DNA of 64,000 nt from Minwuiaceae bacterium (GTDB lineage: Bacteria > Pseudomonadota > Alphaproteobacteria > Minwuiales > Minwuiaceae), in contig JANQEE010000032.1 of NCBI GenBank assembly GCA_028278525.1, forward strand, positions 120,030 to 184,029, read 5' to 3'. A program made the position numbers and the translations under genes. Below the pieces are notes generated by a model. The model was not told the origin of the DNA. It did no database searches and saw only the letters and a program-made list of their open reading frames with translations. This document shows, piece by piece, positions 7,517 through 15,976 of the stretch (its first letter is position 1; every line of letters starts with the position of its first letter).

Positions 7517-8212
7517 TTAGGCCGACGCCGTGCGGCGGCGCCACAGGCCAAGGCCCGCCATCGCCAGGCCCAGCAGGCCGATCGCGCCCGGCTCGGGCAC
7601 GTCGCTGGTTACCGACACGATCGAGAAGTCGGAGTTGGTCTTGTTGTTCGGCGCGCCCTCGACCGCCACCGCGGTGAACTTCAACTGGGTGACCAGCAGG
7701 TCGCCGAACGGGTCCAGGATGCGCCATGCGCCGCCGTTCGGTTCGGTGCCTTCGGCGACGTTTTCGATCGTCGCGCCGGGATCGCCCGACCAGGTGCCGG
7801 TGTTCGGGCCGGTGACGCTGAAGTCGGCCTCGAAGACCGAGTCCAGCAGCGTGACGGTAATGCGGGCGACTTCGTTGATCAGGTCGCCGAAATTACCGGC
7901 CTGGAACATGAACCCCAACGTGATTTCGTTGATCCGCGTCGGCGTCTTGTAGTCGATGACGATCATCTCGCCGGCGAGGTCGATTTCGCCTTTCACGAAA
8001 CCGCCCGCGACGCCGAAGCCGTCGATGCCGTCGAAGGACTTCTTCTTGAAGTTGCGCGGCGTGGAACTGACCGTGGCAAAGCCCAGATCGACGAAGTTGG
8101 TGGCGTTCGGGATTTTGTCGGCCGTGATGGTGCCGGCAGACCCCGGGCTCGCGAACGCCAGCGCGGCGGCGATCGCGACCGAGGCGGCGGCGAGGTGTCT
8201 ACGTACGTTCAT
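7517..8212 (-). CDS. PEP-CTERM sorting-domain protein
   Basis: 231 residues from MNVRRHLAAA. There is a signal peptide (AAASVAIAAALAFASPGSAG) and a mature beta-rich body. The C terminus reads VPEPGAIGLLGLAMAGLGLW then RRRTASA, the tripartite PEP-CTERM signal: Pro-Glu-Pro, a transmembrane helix and an arginine cluster. Such proteins are cut at PEP and released by exosortase (EpsH/XrtA) in bacteria that make exopolysaccharide. No exosortase gene is in this window. The body has no recognised domain but has the length of the short 'surface adhesin' type. Monocistronic: a terminator follows, and the 190-bp upstream spacer separates it from hyuB on the same strand. Confidence 0.88.
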   Translation of the reverse strand: MNVRRHLAAASVAIAAALAFASPGSAGTITADKIPNATNFVDLGFATVSSTPRNFKKKSFDGIDGFGVAGGFVKGEIDLAGEMIVIDYKTPTRINEITLGFMFQAGNFGDLINEVARITVTLLDSVFEADFSVTGPNTGTWSGDPGATIENVAEGTEPNGGAWRILDPFGDLLVTQLKFTAVAVEGAPNNKTNSDFSIVSVTSDVPEPGAIGLLGLAMAGLGLWRRRTASA

Positions 8213-8402
8213 ACTACGTGGTCTCCACAAACGAATCCGGGATGGCCGGGATTCCTGTTAATGCATAGCGTTACCCGTACCGGTAGCAACCTCCGTGCCA
8301 GTTTGGCGACCGGCGCGTCAGTCTGCCATTTTTGTGGTTATCGAAAGGTAAAGGCTTGAAAAGATGTAAGAATTTCCGACTGTTTCGCCGGGATGGACGC
8401 GC

Positions 8403-10109
8403 TCAGGACACCGTTGTCCGCCCATCGGCGCTCACGGTCATGCCGTAAACCTCGGCGGCCTTGTCCCGGCTCACCACGCCGTCGCGCACGTCGCGCAGCA
8501 CCCGGTCCGGATCGCGCCGTTTCGGGTCGCCCCAGCCGCCGCCGCCCGGCGAGCGCGCGGTCATGCGTAAGGGGCCGAAGCGGCGGACGCCGTAGGGCGG
8601 GGCCTCGAACTTCTCGCCGCCGTTCGGGTAGAGCGTCATGTCGCCTGGCGCGCCGGTGCCGCCGCCCGCTGCGCCCCAGCCGGACGGCAGGCCGACGCCT
8701 TCGCCGCGGAACGAGTACTCCGCTTCCTCCAGCACCTCGACTTCGTAGTCGATGCCGGTGCCGCCGCGATAGGCACCTGCTCCGGCGGAGTCGCAGCGGA
8801 ATTCCTGTTTGACGAACCGCACCGGATAAAGCTGCTCATAGGTCTCGACGTTCGGCAGGGTCAGCCCGCCCAGCGCGATCAGGTGGCCGATCTGGTTGAA
8901 GCCGTCGCGTCCCTCGACCGCGCCGCCGCCGGGCATCGAATTCCAGTGGTACATCACATAGGGCTCGCCGCCGCCAATGCCGTTGCCAGCCGTCACCCCA
9001 TGCACGCTCTTGCCCCAGCCGGCGCACGACCGGGTCGGGTCGGCCTTGGCCAGCGCCTTCCAGATGCAGTGCACGATCTCATGCGCGATGAACACGGTGC
9101 ACATGGTCAGCGGCGCGGGCGGCCTCGGGTTCACCACGCTGCCTTCCGGCGCGATGATCTCGACGTTGCGGAAAGTGCCTTCGTTGCGTGGCAGGTCCGG
9201 CTCGAAGAATGAGGCAAGGCCCATATAGACGGCGGAATAGGTGTTCGCCAGCGACGAGTTCTTGAAGCCGCGCATCTGCGGGTCGGAGCCGGTGAAGTCC
9301 ACCGTCAATCGGTCGCCGTCGACGGTCAGCGCCACGCGCACGGCAATCTCGACCTTGTCGAAACAGTCATTGTCGGTGATCTCCTCGGCCTCGTAACGGC
9401 CGTCCGGCAGGCCGCCGAGGTCGGCGCGGAAGCGCCGGTCGGCATGGCTCAAAATGCCTTCGAAGTAACGCTGCGTCGCCTCGATACCCAATTCGTCGAC
9501 CAGGGCCGCCACCCGTTCCGCGCCGATCCGGGTGGAGCCGATCATCGCGCGCAGGTCGCCGTCCAGCAGTTCCGGCGTGCGACAGTTGATCAGCAGCAAC
9601 TGCCAAAGATCGTCGCGCGTCTCGCCGGCCTCGATCAATTTCAGCGGCGGCAACCTGATGCCTTCGTGGAAGATCTCCGTCGCCGCCGGGTTGTAGGTGC
9701 CGGCAGCGCCGCCGCCGATGTCCGACTGGTGCGCCCGGTTGCAGGTGAAGGCAGTCAGCCGTCCGCCGGCGAACACTGGCCGCGCGATCACCCAGTCCGG
9801 CAGGTGGTTGCCGCCCGCGACGTACGGGTCGTTCAGCAGGAACACGTCGCCGTCGTCGATCTTGCCCGCGAACGCCTTCAGCAACGCCCGCACCGCGAAT
9901 CCGCCGCCGCCGGTATGGATCGGAATGCCGTCGGCCTGGCTGACCAGCGTGCCGTCGGGATCGGCGATGAAGCAGGAGAAGTCGTGGCTTTGGTTGAAGA
10001 TCGGGCTTCGCGCCGTCCGCGTCATCACCCAACCCATTTGCAGAGAGATGTTGTCCAGCCGGTTCTGCACCAGCGCCAGGACGATCGGGTCCAGACTGTC
10101 GCCGGTCAC
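8403..10109 (-). CDS. hyuB: Hydantoinase B / oxoprolinase family subunit
   Basis: 568 residues, the expected size for HyuB. The N terminus DPIVLALVQNRLDNISLQMG and the motifs SHDFSCFIADPDGTLV, HTGGGGFAVRALL, NDPYVAGGNHLPDW and HQSDIGGGAAGTY are the family signature, including His/Asp ligands of the metal site. The partner HyuA ends in a 4-bp ATGA overlap with this start, so the two are translated together. HyuAB enzymes hydrolyse 5-membered cyclic amides (hydantoins, N-methylhydantoin, 5-oxoproline) with ATP. Sequence alone does not decide which. The sarcosine oxidase operon 2 kb away makes N-methylhydantoin attractive as a substrate. Confidence 0.92.
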   Translation of the reverse strand: MTGDSLDPIVLALVQNRLDNISLQMGWVMTRTARSPIFNQSHDFSCFIADPDGTLVSQADGIPIHTGGGGFAVRALLKAFAGKIDDGDVFLLNDPYVAGGNHLPDWVIARPVFAGGRLTAFTCNRAHQSDIGGGAAGTYNPAATEIFHEGIRLPPLKLIEAGETRDDLWQLLLINCRTPELLDGDLRAMIGSTRIGAERVAALVDELGIEATQRYFEGILSHADRRFRADLGGLPDGRYEAEEITDNDCFDKVEIAVRVALTVDGDRLTVDFTGSDPQMRGFKNSSLANTYSAVYMGLASFFEPDLPRNEGTFRNVEIIAPEGSVVNPRPPAPLTMCTVFIAHEIVHCIWKALAKADPTRSCAGWGKSVHGVTAGNGIGGGEPYVMYHWNSMPGGGAVEGRDGFNQIGHLIALGGLTLPNVETYEQLYPVRFVKQEFRCDSAGAGAYRGGTGIDYEVEVLEEAEYSFRGEGVGLPSGWGAAGGGTGAPGDMTLYPNGGEKFEAPPYGVRRFGPLRMTARSPGGGGWGDPKRRDPDRVLRDVRDGVVSRDKAAEVYGMTVSADGRTTVS

Positions 10110-12202
10110 GTCGCGCTCCCGTTTGAAAGATGAATGAGGAAGTTGTCGGCCGCGTCGACCTCCAGCCGGTCGCCGACGCCAACGAACACGGTCGTCGTCT
10201 GTTCCTCGACCAGCAGCGGCCCGTCCAGTTGATGCCCGGGCTCCAGATCGGCGCCGGCATAGACCGGCGTGTCGGCCCAGCCGTCCGCCGCGTTCTGATA
10301 GACGGTCCGGGTCTCGACCGGCGTGGGCGCGCCGTCGGCTCTCTCGCGCCGGCCCGCTGTCACCTCGGCGAACAACCCGCGCCCGACCACGTGCAGGCTG
10401 GTGATCTCGATCGCGCCGTCGGGCTGGATATGGCCGAACTGCCGGTCGTGTTCCGCTTCGAAAGCTTTTCGAATACCCGCCGGATCGAAACCGTTCGTCA
10501 GCGGCACCCGGATCGAATATTGCTGCGAACGATAGCGCAGGTCGATCTCGCGCTCGATCCGGCTGTCGTCGGCCCCAAATCCTTCCGCGTCCAGCGAGGC
10601 TCTGGCGTGTCCTTCCAGCCGGTCGTAGCCCTGTTTCAGGTCATCCCGATCCGCCCGGTCCAGGTCGCCCAGGAAGACTTGGCCATAGTCCTGGCGCACG
10701 TCCGAATGCAGCATGCCGACGGCGCAGAATGCCCCGGCCTGGCGCGGCACGTAGACGCGCGGGCAACCCAGCGCCCGGCCGACGCTGGCGCCGTGCATCG
10801 GCCCGGCGCCGCCGGCGGCGACCAGGGTAAAGCCGCGCGGGTTGTAGCCTCTTTGCAGGCTGATCCGCTCGACCGCGTGCAGCAGGTTCTGCTCCAGCAG
10901 TTGAACGATGCCCGCCGCTGCGGCTTCCGCCGCGATGCTCAAAGGTTCGGCCACGGTGCGCGTGATTGCCTCCCGCGCCGCGCCGCCGTCCAGCGTCACC
11001 GCCCCGCCTGCGTAAGGGCCGGACCGTAGCCGGCCCAGCAGCAGTTGCGCGTCCGTCACCGTCGCGTCCTGCCCACCGAAGCCATAGGCCGCCGGCCCCG
11101 GCCGCGCGCCTGCGCCCTGCGGCCCCACATGCAGCATGCCGGCGTCGTCGACCCTGGCGATGGTGCCGCCGCCCGCGCCCACGGTGTGGATCTCCACCGC
11201 CGGCGTCGCCAGGTGATAACCGTCGATGATCAGTTGATCGGTAACGCCGACCTTGCCGCCGCTCATCAGCGCCACGTCGCAGGACGTGCCGCCGATCTCC
11301 ATGGAGATCAGGTCTTCGGTTCCCGCCGCGCGGCGCACCAGGTTCAGCGCGCCGACCCCGGCCGCCGGCCCGGACAGCACCAGATTGACCGGCCGCGCCG
11401 CGACCTGGTCGACCGACACCGCCCCGCCGTTGCTTTGCACCAAAAGGATGGAGCGGGTCAGTCCGAGCTGGCGAAGCTGCCGGTCCAGCGCCTGCAGGTA
11501 GGCGACCACCTTCGGCGCCAGATAGGCGTTGACCACGGTGGTCGAGCCGCGCTCGTACTCGCCCATCACCGGCGCGATGTCATTACTGGCGGAGATCCAC
11601 TCCCCATCCCAGTTCGCTTCCACGGCGGATTTGGCGGCGCTTTCGTGCGCCGGATTGAGAAAGCTGTTGATCAGGCAGATCGCGACCGACTCGACGCCTT
11701 CCGCCTCGAACGTCTTCATCGCCTCGGCGACGCCGCCCGCATCGAAGGCCTCGTACTCGGTCCCGTCCCGGTCGATCCGCCCGCCGACCGGCAGCCGTAA
11801 GTAACGCGGTACCAGCACTTCGGGAAACGGCGCCCGGTGGTCCCATTGGTCCTCGCGGATACCGCGCCGGATTTCCAGGCTGTCGCGAAAGCCCTCGGTG
11901 GTCAGCAGGCCGACCGTGGCCCCTCGGCGTTCCAGCATCGTGTTGGTCGCGACGGTCGAGCCGTGCACGAACAACGCGCAGTCGCGCAGCAGGTCGGGCA
12001 GGGGCAGGGCGAACCGGTCCGCCGCCTGGCCCAGTGCCGCGACCACGCCTTCGCCCGGGTCGGCCGGTACCGACGGCACCTTGAAGACGTGCATCGCGCC
12101 GGACGCATCGCTCAGCACCATATCCGTGAAGGTGCCGCCGACATCGACGCCGATGCGCCAGGGCGGGATAAGACTGACCGGCTCGGAGGCTTGGTTCGAC
12201 AT
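10106..12202 (-). CDS. hyuA: Hydantoinase A / oxoprolinase family subunit
   Basis: 698 residues, an ASKHA-type ATPase subunit. The phosphate loop IGVDVGGTFTDMVL is near residues 17-30; ALFVHGSTVATNTMLERRG, GPAAGVGALN, SMEIGGTSCDVAL and HTVGAGGGTIARVD are family hallmarks, and GAGPMHGASVGRALG lies in the C-terminal half. It couples ATP hydrolysis to opening of a cyclic amide with HyuB, encoded immediately downstream with a 4-bp overlap. Cytoplasmic, with no signal peptide. No regulator is adjacent; an 83-bp spacer separates it from the alcohol dehydrogenase gene upstream on the same strand, so read-through is possible. Confidence 0.93.
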   Translation of the reverse strand: MSNQASEPVSLIPPWRIGVDVGGTFTDMVLSDASGAMHVFKVPSVPADPGEGVVAALGQAADRFALPLPDLLRDCALFVHGSTVATNTMLERRGATVGLLTTEGFRDSLEIRRGIREDQWDHRAPFPEVLVPRYLRLPVGGRIDRDGTEYEAFDAGGVAEAMKTFEAEGVESVAICLINSFLNPAHESAAKSAVEANWDGEWISASNDIAPVMGEYERGSTTVVNAYLAPKVVAYLQALDRQLRQLGLTRSILLVQSNGGAVSVDQVAARPVNLVLSGPAAGVGALNLVRRAAGTEDLISMEIGGTSCDVALMSGGKVGVTDQLIIDGYHLATPAVEIHTVGAGGGTIARVDDAGMLHVGPQGAGARPGPAAYGFGGQDATVTDAQLLLGRLRSGPYAGGAVTLDGGAAREAITRTVAEPLSIAAEAAAAGIVQLLEQNLLHAVERISLQRGYNPRGFTLVAAGGAGPMHGASVGRALGCPRVYVPRQAGAFCAVGMLHSDVRQDYGQVFLGDLDRADRDDLKQGYDRLEGHARASLDAEGFGADDSRIEREIDLRYRSQQYSIRVPLTNGFDPAGIRKAFEAEHDRQFGHIQPDGAIEITSLHVVGRGLFAEVTAGRRERADGAPTPVETRTVYQNAADGWADTPVYAGADLEPGHQLDGPLLVEEQTTTVFVGVGDRLEVDAADNFLIHLSNGSAT

Positions 12203-12285
12203 GCTTGGGAGAGGCTTACAAGATGGTGACCATGCCTCCGAGTTTCCCGGTCTCCGCCCGTCTTGTCAAAGCGGGGTCGTGCGTC

Positions 12286-13308
12286 TCACATTTCCAGCAC
12301 GACCCGCCCGTCGATCTTGCCCTCGCGCATGCGGTCGAACACGCCGTTGATGTCGTCCAGGCTGTCGGTCGCATAGTGCGTCTTGACCTTGCCGTCGCCG
12401 GCGAAGGCGAGCGCTTCCACCAGGTCCATCCGGGTGCCGACGATGGAACCGCGGATCGTCTTGCGGCTCAGCACGGTGTCGAAGATGTCCACTTCGAACG
12501 TGCCGGGCGGCAGGCCGACCATGGCCAGCGTGCCGTGTTTGCCCAGCATGCCGAGCGCCTGCGAGAACGCCGACCGCGATACCGCCGCGACCAAAACGCC
12601 GTCCGCGCCGCCGACCGCCTGCTGCACTTCCGCCACCGGGTCCTGCGCTTCGGCGTTGATCGTCATGTCGGCGCCGATGTCCTTCGCCAGCTTCAGCTTT
12701 TCGTCCGCGATGTCGACCGCGATCACATGCCGGCCCATCGCCTTGGCGTACTGCACCGCCAGATGACCGAGCCCGCCGACACCGGAGATCACCACCGTGT
12801 CGCCCGGCTTGGTGTCGGTCTCCTTCAAACCCTTATAGACGGTGACCCCGGCGCAGAGGATCGGCGCCGCCGGCGCGAAGTCCAACCCGTCCGGCAGATG
12901 CCCGACAAAGGTCGGGTCGGCGAGCACATAGTCGGCGAAACCGCCGTTCACCGAATAGCCGGTGTTCTGCTGGTCGCCGCAAAGGGTCTCCCAGCCGGTC
13001 ATGCAGTGCTTGCAGTGGCCGCAGGCGGTGTGCAACCACGGCACGCCGACGCGGTCGCCCTCCTTGACCGAGGTGACGCCGTCACCCACCGCCGCGACAT
13101 AGCCGACGCCCTCGTGCCCCGGAATGAAAGGCGGCGCCGGTTTCACCGGCCAGTCGCCTTCGGCGGCGTGCAGGTCGGTGTGGCAGACGCCGCTCGCCTC
13201 CACTTTCACCACGATGTTGCCGGGGGTCGCTTCCGGAACGTCGACTTCCTGAATCTCCAACGGTTGGCCGAACGCGGTTACCACGGCGGCCTTCATCGTC
13301 TTCGCCAT
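12286..13308 (-). CDS. adhP: Zinc-dependent alcohol dehydrogenase (AdhP type)
   Basis: 340 residues from the ATG at 13308, which has a GGGAG Shine-Dalgarno 8 bases before it; longer readings upstream add unrelated low-quality sequence. Catalytic zinc ligands are in CHTDLH (Cys/His) and GHEGVGYV (His-Glu); the structural zinc site is CGHCKHCMTGWETLC. The Rossmann motif GVGGLGH is followed by an acidic VDIAD, indicating NAD(H). It oxidises primary alcohols or reduces aldehydes in the cytosol. The close match to AdhP over its whole length gives good confidence in class. A 130-bp spacer separates it from the upstream PhyH-type gene. Confidence 0.92.
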   Translation of the reverse strand: MAKTMKAAVVTAFGQPLEIQEVDVPEATPGNIVVKVEASGVCHTDLHAAEGDWPVKPAPPFIPGHEGVGYVAAVGDGVTSVKEGDRVGVPWLHTACGHCKHCMTGWETLCGDQQNTGYSVNGGFADYVLADPTFVGHLPDGLDFAPAAPILCAGVTVYKGLKETDTKPGDTVVISGVGGLGHLAVQYAKAMGRHVIAVDIADEKLKLAKDIGADMTINAEAQDPVAEVQQAVGGADGVLVAAVSRSAFSQALGMLGKHGTLAMVGLPPGTFEVDIFDTVLSRKTIRGSIVGTRMDLVEALAFAGDGKVKTHYATDSLDDINGVFDRMREGKIDGRVVLEM

Positions 13309-13438
13309 CGCATCGTCTCCCTGGAAGAAGCAAGAATTGCAGTGCAATCGGTTCTCGCTAAACGAGGGTGTGCGGACGAACTCGTTTTTCAAGCCTGAGC
13401 GCGGAACAAATTTCGCCGTTCCGCGAAAGTTGACCGCG

Positions 13439-14254
13439 TCAGGGTGTCGGCCAGACCTGCGGCCATAGATCGCAGGTGATCGGCGCGCCCGCCGGCAGGT
13501 CGGGCTCGGCCAGTTGCGGCATGATGTTCGGGCGTGGGTAATAGACCGCGTCGTCGCCGGCCCAGCGGGTGACGAAGGCGCGCCGCCGTCCGCCGGTCGC
13601 ATTGCCCGGTGCGCCGTGCACGGTCAGGCCGTGATGCACGGTGCAGTCGCCAGGCGCCATCTCGAATTGCGCGAATTCCAGTTCGTCGCGCATGGCGTCG
13701 ATGTCGGGCACCGGCGGCAGGTCTTCCTTGTACCGGTCGTCGCCGGTGAAGCTCTGCGCCAGGTATCGTTTGCCCCAGCGGTGCGATCCCTTAATGTATT
13801 CGACCGATCCGTTTTCGATCGTCACCGGGTCCAGCGCCAGCCAGACCGTGCAGATATGGTCGCCGTTGACCGGCCAGTAGGGCAGGTCGTGGTGCCAGGG
13901 CGTGCGCGTCGGCGTGCCCGGTTCCTTGATCAGCCATTGGTCGAAGAAGATGTTCACCTTGGCGACCTGCATCGCCGCCTTCGCGATCTTCGCCGCCGGC
14001 GAGTGGTAGACGAAATGCTTGCACGACTCGTTTCGGGTCCAGACATAGGTGTCCGCGAAGAACCGTCCAGGATCCTTCTGGCTCTTGGCGAGGTCCTTCG
14101 CTTGGTGGCCCGGCGCGGCCAGACACTCCTCTGCCGCATTGCGCATGAAGTCGACCCAGTCCGGGTCGAACAGGCCGCGCAGGTACACGATGCCGTCGGT
14201 TTGGTAGGCATCGATTTCTTCCGCGCTGATCTCGCGTGTCGGCAGTTCGTTCAT
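13439..14254 (-). CDS. Phytanoyl-CoA dioxygenase (PhyH) family protein
   Basis: 271 residues, an Fe(II)/2-oxoglutarate-dependent oxygenase of the double-stranded beta-helix fold. The facial triad is visible: TPWHHDLPYWP supplies His-x-Asp, and CTVHHGLTVHGAPGN the distal His; the following RRRAFVTRW provides the Arg that binds 2-oxoglutarate. GSVEYIKGSHRWGKRYL is the strongly conserved central block. Related bacterial enzymes include ectoine hydroxylase and many of unknown substrate. It is divergent from soxB across 191 bp, so it may be co-regulated with the sarcosine oxidase genes and may demethylate or hydroxylate a related methylated amine; that is inference. Confidence 0.88.
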   Translation of the reverse strand: MNELPTREISAEEIDAYQTDGIVYLRGLFDPDWVDFMRNAAEECLAAPGHQAKDLAKSQKDPGRFFADTYVWTRNESCKHFVYHSPAAKIAKAAMQVAKVNIFFDQWLIKEPGTPTRTPWHHDLPYWPVNGDHICTVWLALDPVTIENGSVEYIKGSHRWGKRYLAQSFTGDDRYKEDLPPVPDIDAMRDELEFAQFEMAPGDCTVHHGLTVHGAPGNATGGRRRAFVTRWAGDDAVYYPRPNIMPQLAEPDLPAGAPITCDLWPQVWPTP

Positions 14255-14445
14255 GTCATCAGCCTCGGTCCGTCCTGTTCCGGAAGGTTATCTTGGCACG
14301 GTTCGGTGTCGCTTCGAAACGCCTGCAGGTCGCGGTGCCGCAGGCCGCGTCGACGGCGGTGCGCTTAGCTTGCCTGCCGGCTGTCGCGGGTTCAGAGTAG
14401 CCGCCGGTCCCGATGGATCGAAATCACAAGGGGAAGCGCGGCCGT

Positions 14446-15687
14446 ATGCCGTTCGGCCTGATCAAATACGGGTTCAACAAGGAGTACCCGGCGCGCGTCG
14501 ACCTGCCGCCGGCCTGTGACCTGAAAGACTCCTACGATGTCGTCATCGTCGGCGGCGGCGGCCATGGCTGCGCGGCAGCCTACTACCTGGCGACCGAACA
14601 CGGCATTACCGACGTCGCGGTGCTGGACAAAGGCTATCTCGGTGGCGGCAACACCGCCCGCAACACCGCGATCATCCGGGCGAATTACCTGACGCCGGAC
14701 GGCGTCAATTTCTATGCGGAGAGCGTCGGCCTCTACAAAGAGCTCTCCAATGCGCTCGACTACAACATCATGTATTCCGAACGCGGCCATCTGACCTTGG
14801 CGCACACCGACTCCGCCGTCCGTACCATGCGCTGGCGGGCGGAGGTCAACAAACATCTCGGCGTCGAGTCGGAACTGATCTTCGCGGACGAGATTGCGCG
14901 CCTCTGCCCGACACTGGACTTAAGCGACGACGTGCGTTTTCCGGTCCTGGCGGCTCTCTATCACCCGCCCGGCTCGATCGCCCGCCACGACGCGGTCGCC
15001 TGGGGTTACGCCGCCGGCGCGGCGCGGCACGGCGTCGAATTCCACCAGAAGACGGAAGTAACGGGCATCGTCAAAGAGGCCGGCCGCGTCGTCGCAGTCG
15101 AAACCGAACGCGGCACCGTGAAATGCGGTCAGGTGATCCAGGCGGTCGCCGGCTCGTCGTCGCTGGTCGCCCGTATGGCCGGCTTCAAGCTGCCGATCCG
15201 CACTATTCCCTTGCAGGCCTGCGTCAGCCAGCCGCTCAAACCGTTCCTCGACCCGATCATCGTCTCCGGCAGCCTGCATGCCTATGTCTCGCAGTCGGCG
15301 CGCGGCGAACTGGTGATGGGCGGCTCGACCGATCCCTATCCGCTGTACGGCACCCGTTCCAGCCTCGATTTCAAGGAAGGCCTGATGGCCCACATGCTGG
15401 AACTGTTTCCCTTCCTCGGCGAGGTCAAGGTGTTGCGCCAATGGGCCGGCATGGCCGACATGACACCCGACTTCAGCCCGGTGATGGGCGAAACGCCGGT
15501 CGAAAACTACTGGCTCGACGCCGGCTGGGGCACATGGGGCTTCAAGGCGACGCCGGTCTGCGGCAAGCGCATGGCCGAGACGGTGGCGACCGGGCGCGTG
15601 CCCGACATCCTGCAGCCCTTCCGGCTCAGCCGGTTCGAGGAATTCGATCAGGTCGGCGAAAAAGGCGCCGCCTCGGTCGGCCATTGA
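14446..15687 (+). CDS. soxB: Sarcosine oxidase subunit beta
   Basis: 413 residues from the ATG at 14446, chosen because GGGGAAG precedes it and the distance to the FAD motif suits the family; an ATG at 14413 would add 11 residues. The FAD-binding VVIVGGGGHGCAAAYYLA is near residues 32-49. The ARHDAVAWGY motif near 179-188 contains the His likely to carry covalent FMN in heterotetrameric sarcosine oxidases. The C-terminal block GWGTWGFKATPVCGK is conserved. The subunit oxidises the N-methyl amine and transfers electrons to oxygen. It heads the soxBDAG operon (10-bp gap to soxD). Dimethylglycine or another N-methylated substrate is also possible for this family. Confidence 0.93.
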   Translation: MPFGLIKYGFNKEYPARVDLPPACDLKDSYDVVIVGGGGHGCAAAYYLATEHGITDVAVLDKGYLGGGNTARNTAIIRANYLTPDGVNFYAESVGLYKELSNALDYNIMYSERGHLTLAHTDSAVRTMRWRAEVNKHLGVESELIFADEIARLCPTLDLSDDVRFPVLAALYHPPGSIARHDAVAWGYAAGAARHGVEFHQKTEVTGIVKEAGRVVAVETERGTVKCGQVIQAVAGSSSLVARMAGFKLPIRTIPLQACVSQPLKPFLDPIIVSGSLHAYVSQSARGELVMGGSTDPYPLYGTRSSLDFKEGLMAHMLELFPFLGEVKVLRQWAGMADMTPDFSPVMGETPVENYWLDAGWGTWGFKATPVCGKRMAETVATGRVPDILQPFRLSRFEEFDQVGEKGAASVGH

Positions 15688-15697
15688 TGGGGCGGCG

Positions 15698-15976
15698 ATG
15701 AAGATCATGACCTGCCCGCTGAACGGGCCGCGCAACATCTCGGAATTCGTCTATGGCGGCGAGGTCGTTACGATGCCCGATCCGGCCCGCTCTACCGACG
15801 CCGAATGGGCCGACTATGTGTTCCTGGAAGAGAACCCGGCCGGCGTGGTCCGCGAATGGTGGTGCCACGCGCCGACCTCGTTCTGGTTCATCGCCGAGCG
15901 CGACACCGTGCGCGACGAGATCCTGCGCACCTATCCGGCGGGCGAGGTCTTCAAAGACCGGATCGATTTCCCATGA
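15698..15976 (+). CDS. soxD: Sarcosine oxidase subunit delta (variant without full zinc site)
   Basis: 92 residues, second gene of soxBDAG. It aligns end to end with delta subunits: MKIMTCPLNGPRNISEF at the start, FLEENPAGVVREWWCH in the middle and ERDT...LRTYPAGE near the end. Canonical delta subunits bind zinc through CPxCG near the N terminus and HxxGC later. Here the second cysteine is replaced (CPLNG) and the HAPTSFWF segment lacks the later cysteine, so only half of the ligands remain. This variant form is found in other alphaproteobacterial SoxD proteins as I recall them. The stop overlaps the soxA start (ATGA). Confidence 0.9.
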   Translation: MKIMTCPLNGPRNISEFVYGGEVVTMPDPARSTDAEWADYVFLEENPAGVVREWWCHAPTSFWFIAERDTVRDEILRTYPAGEVFKDRIDFP

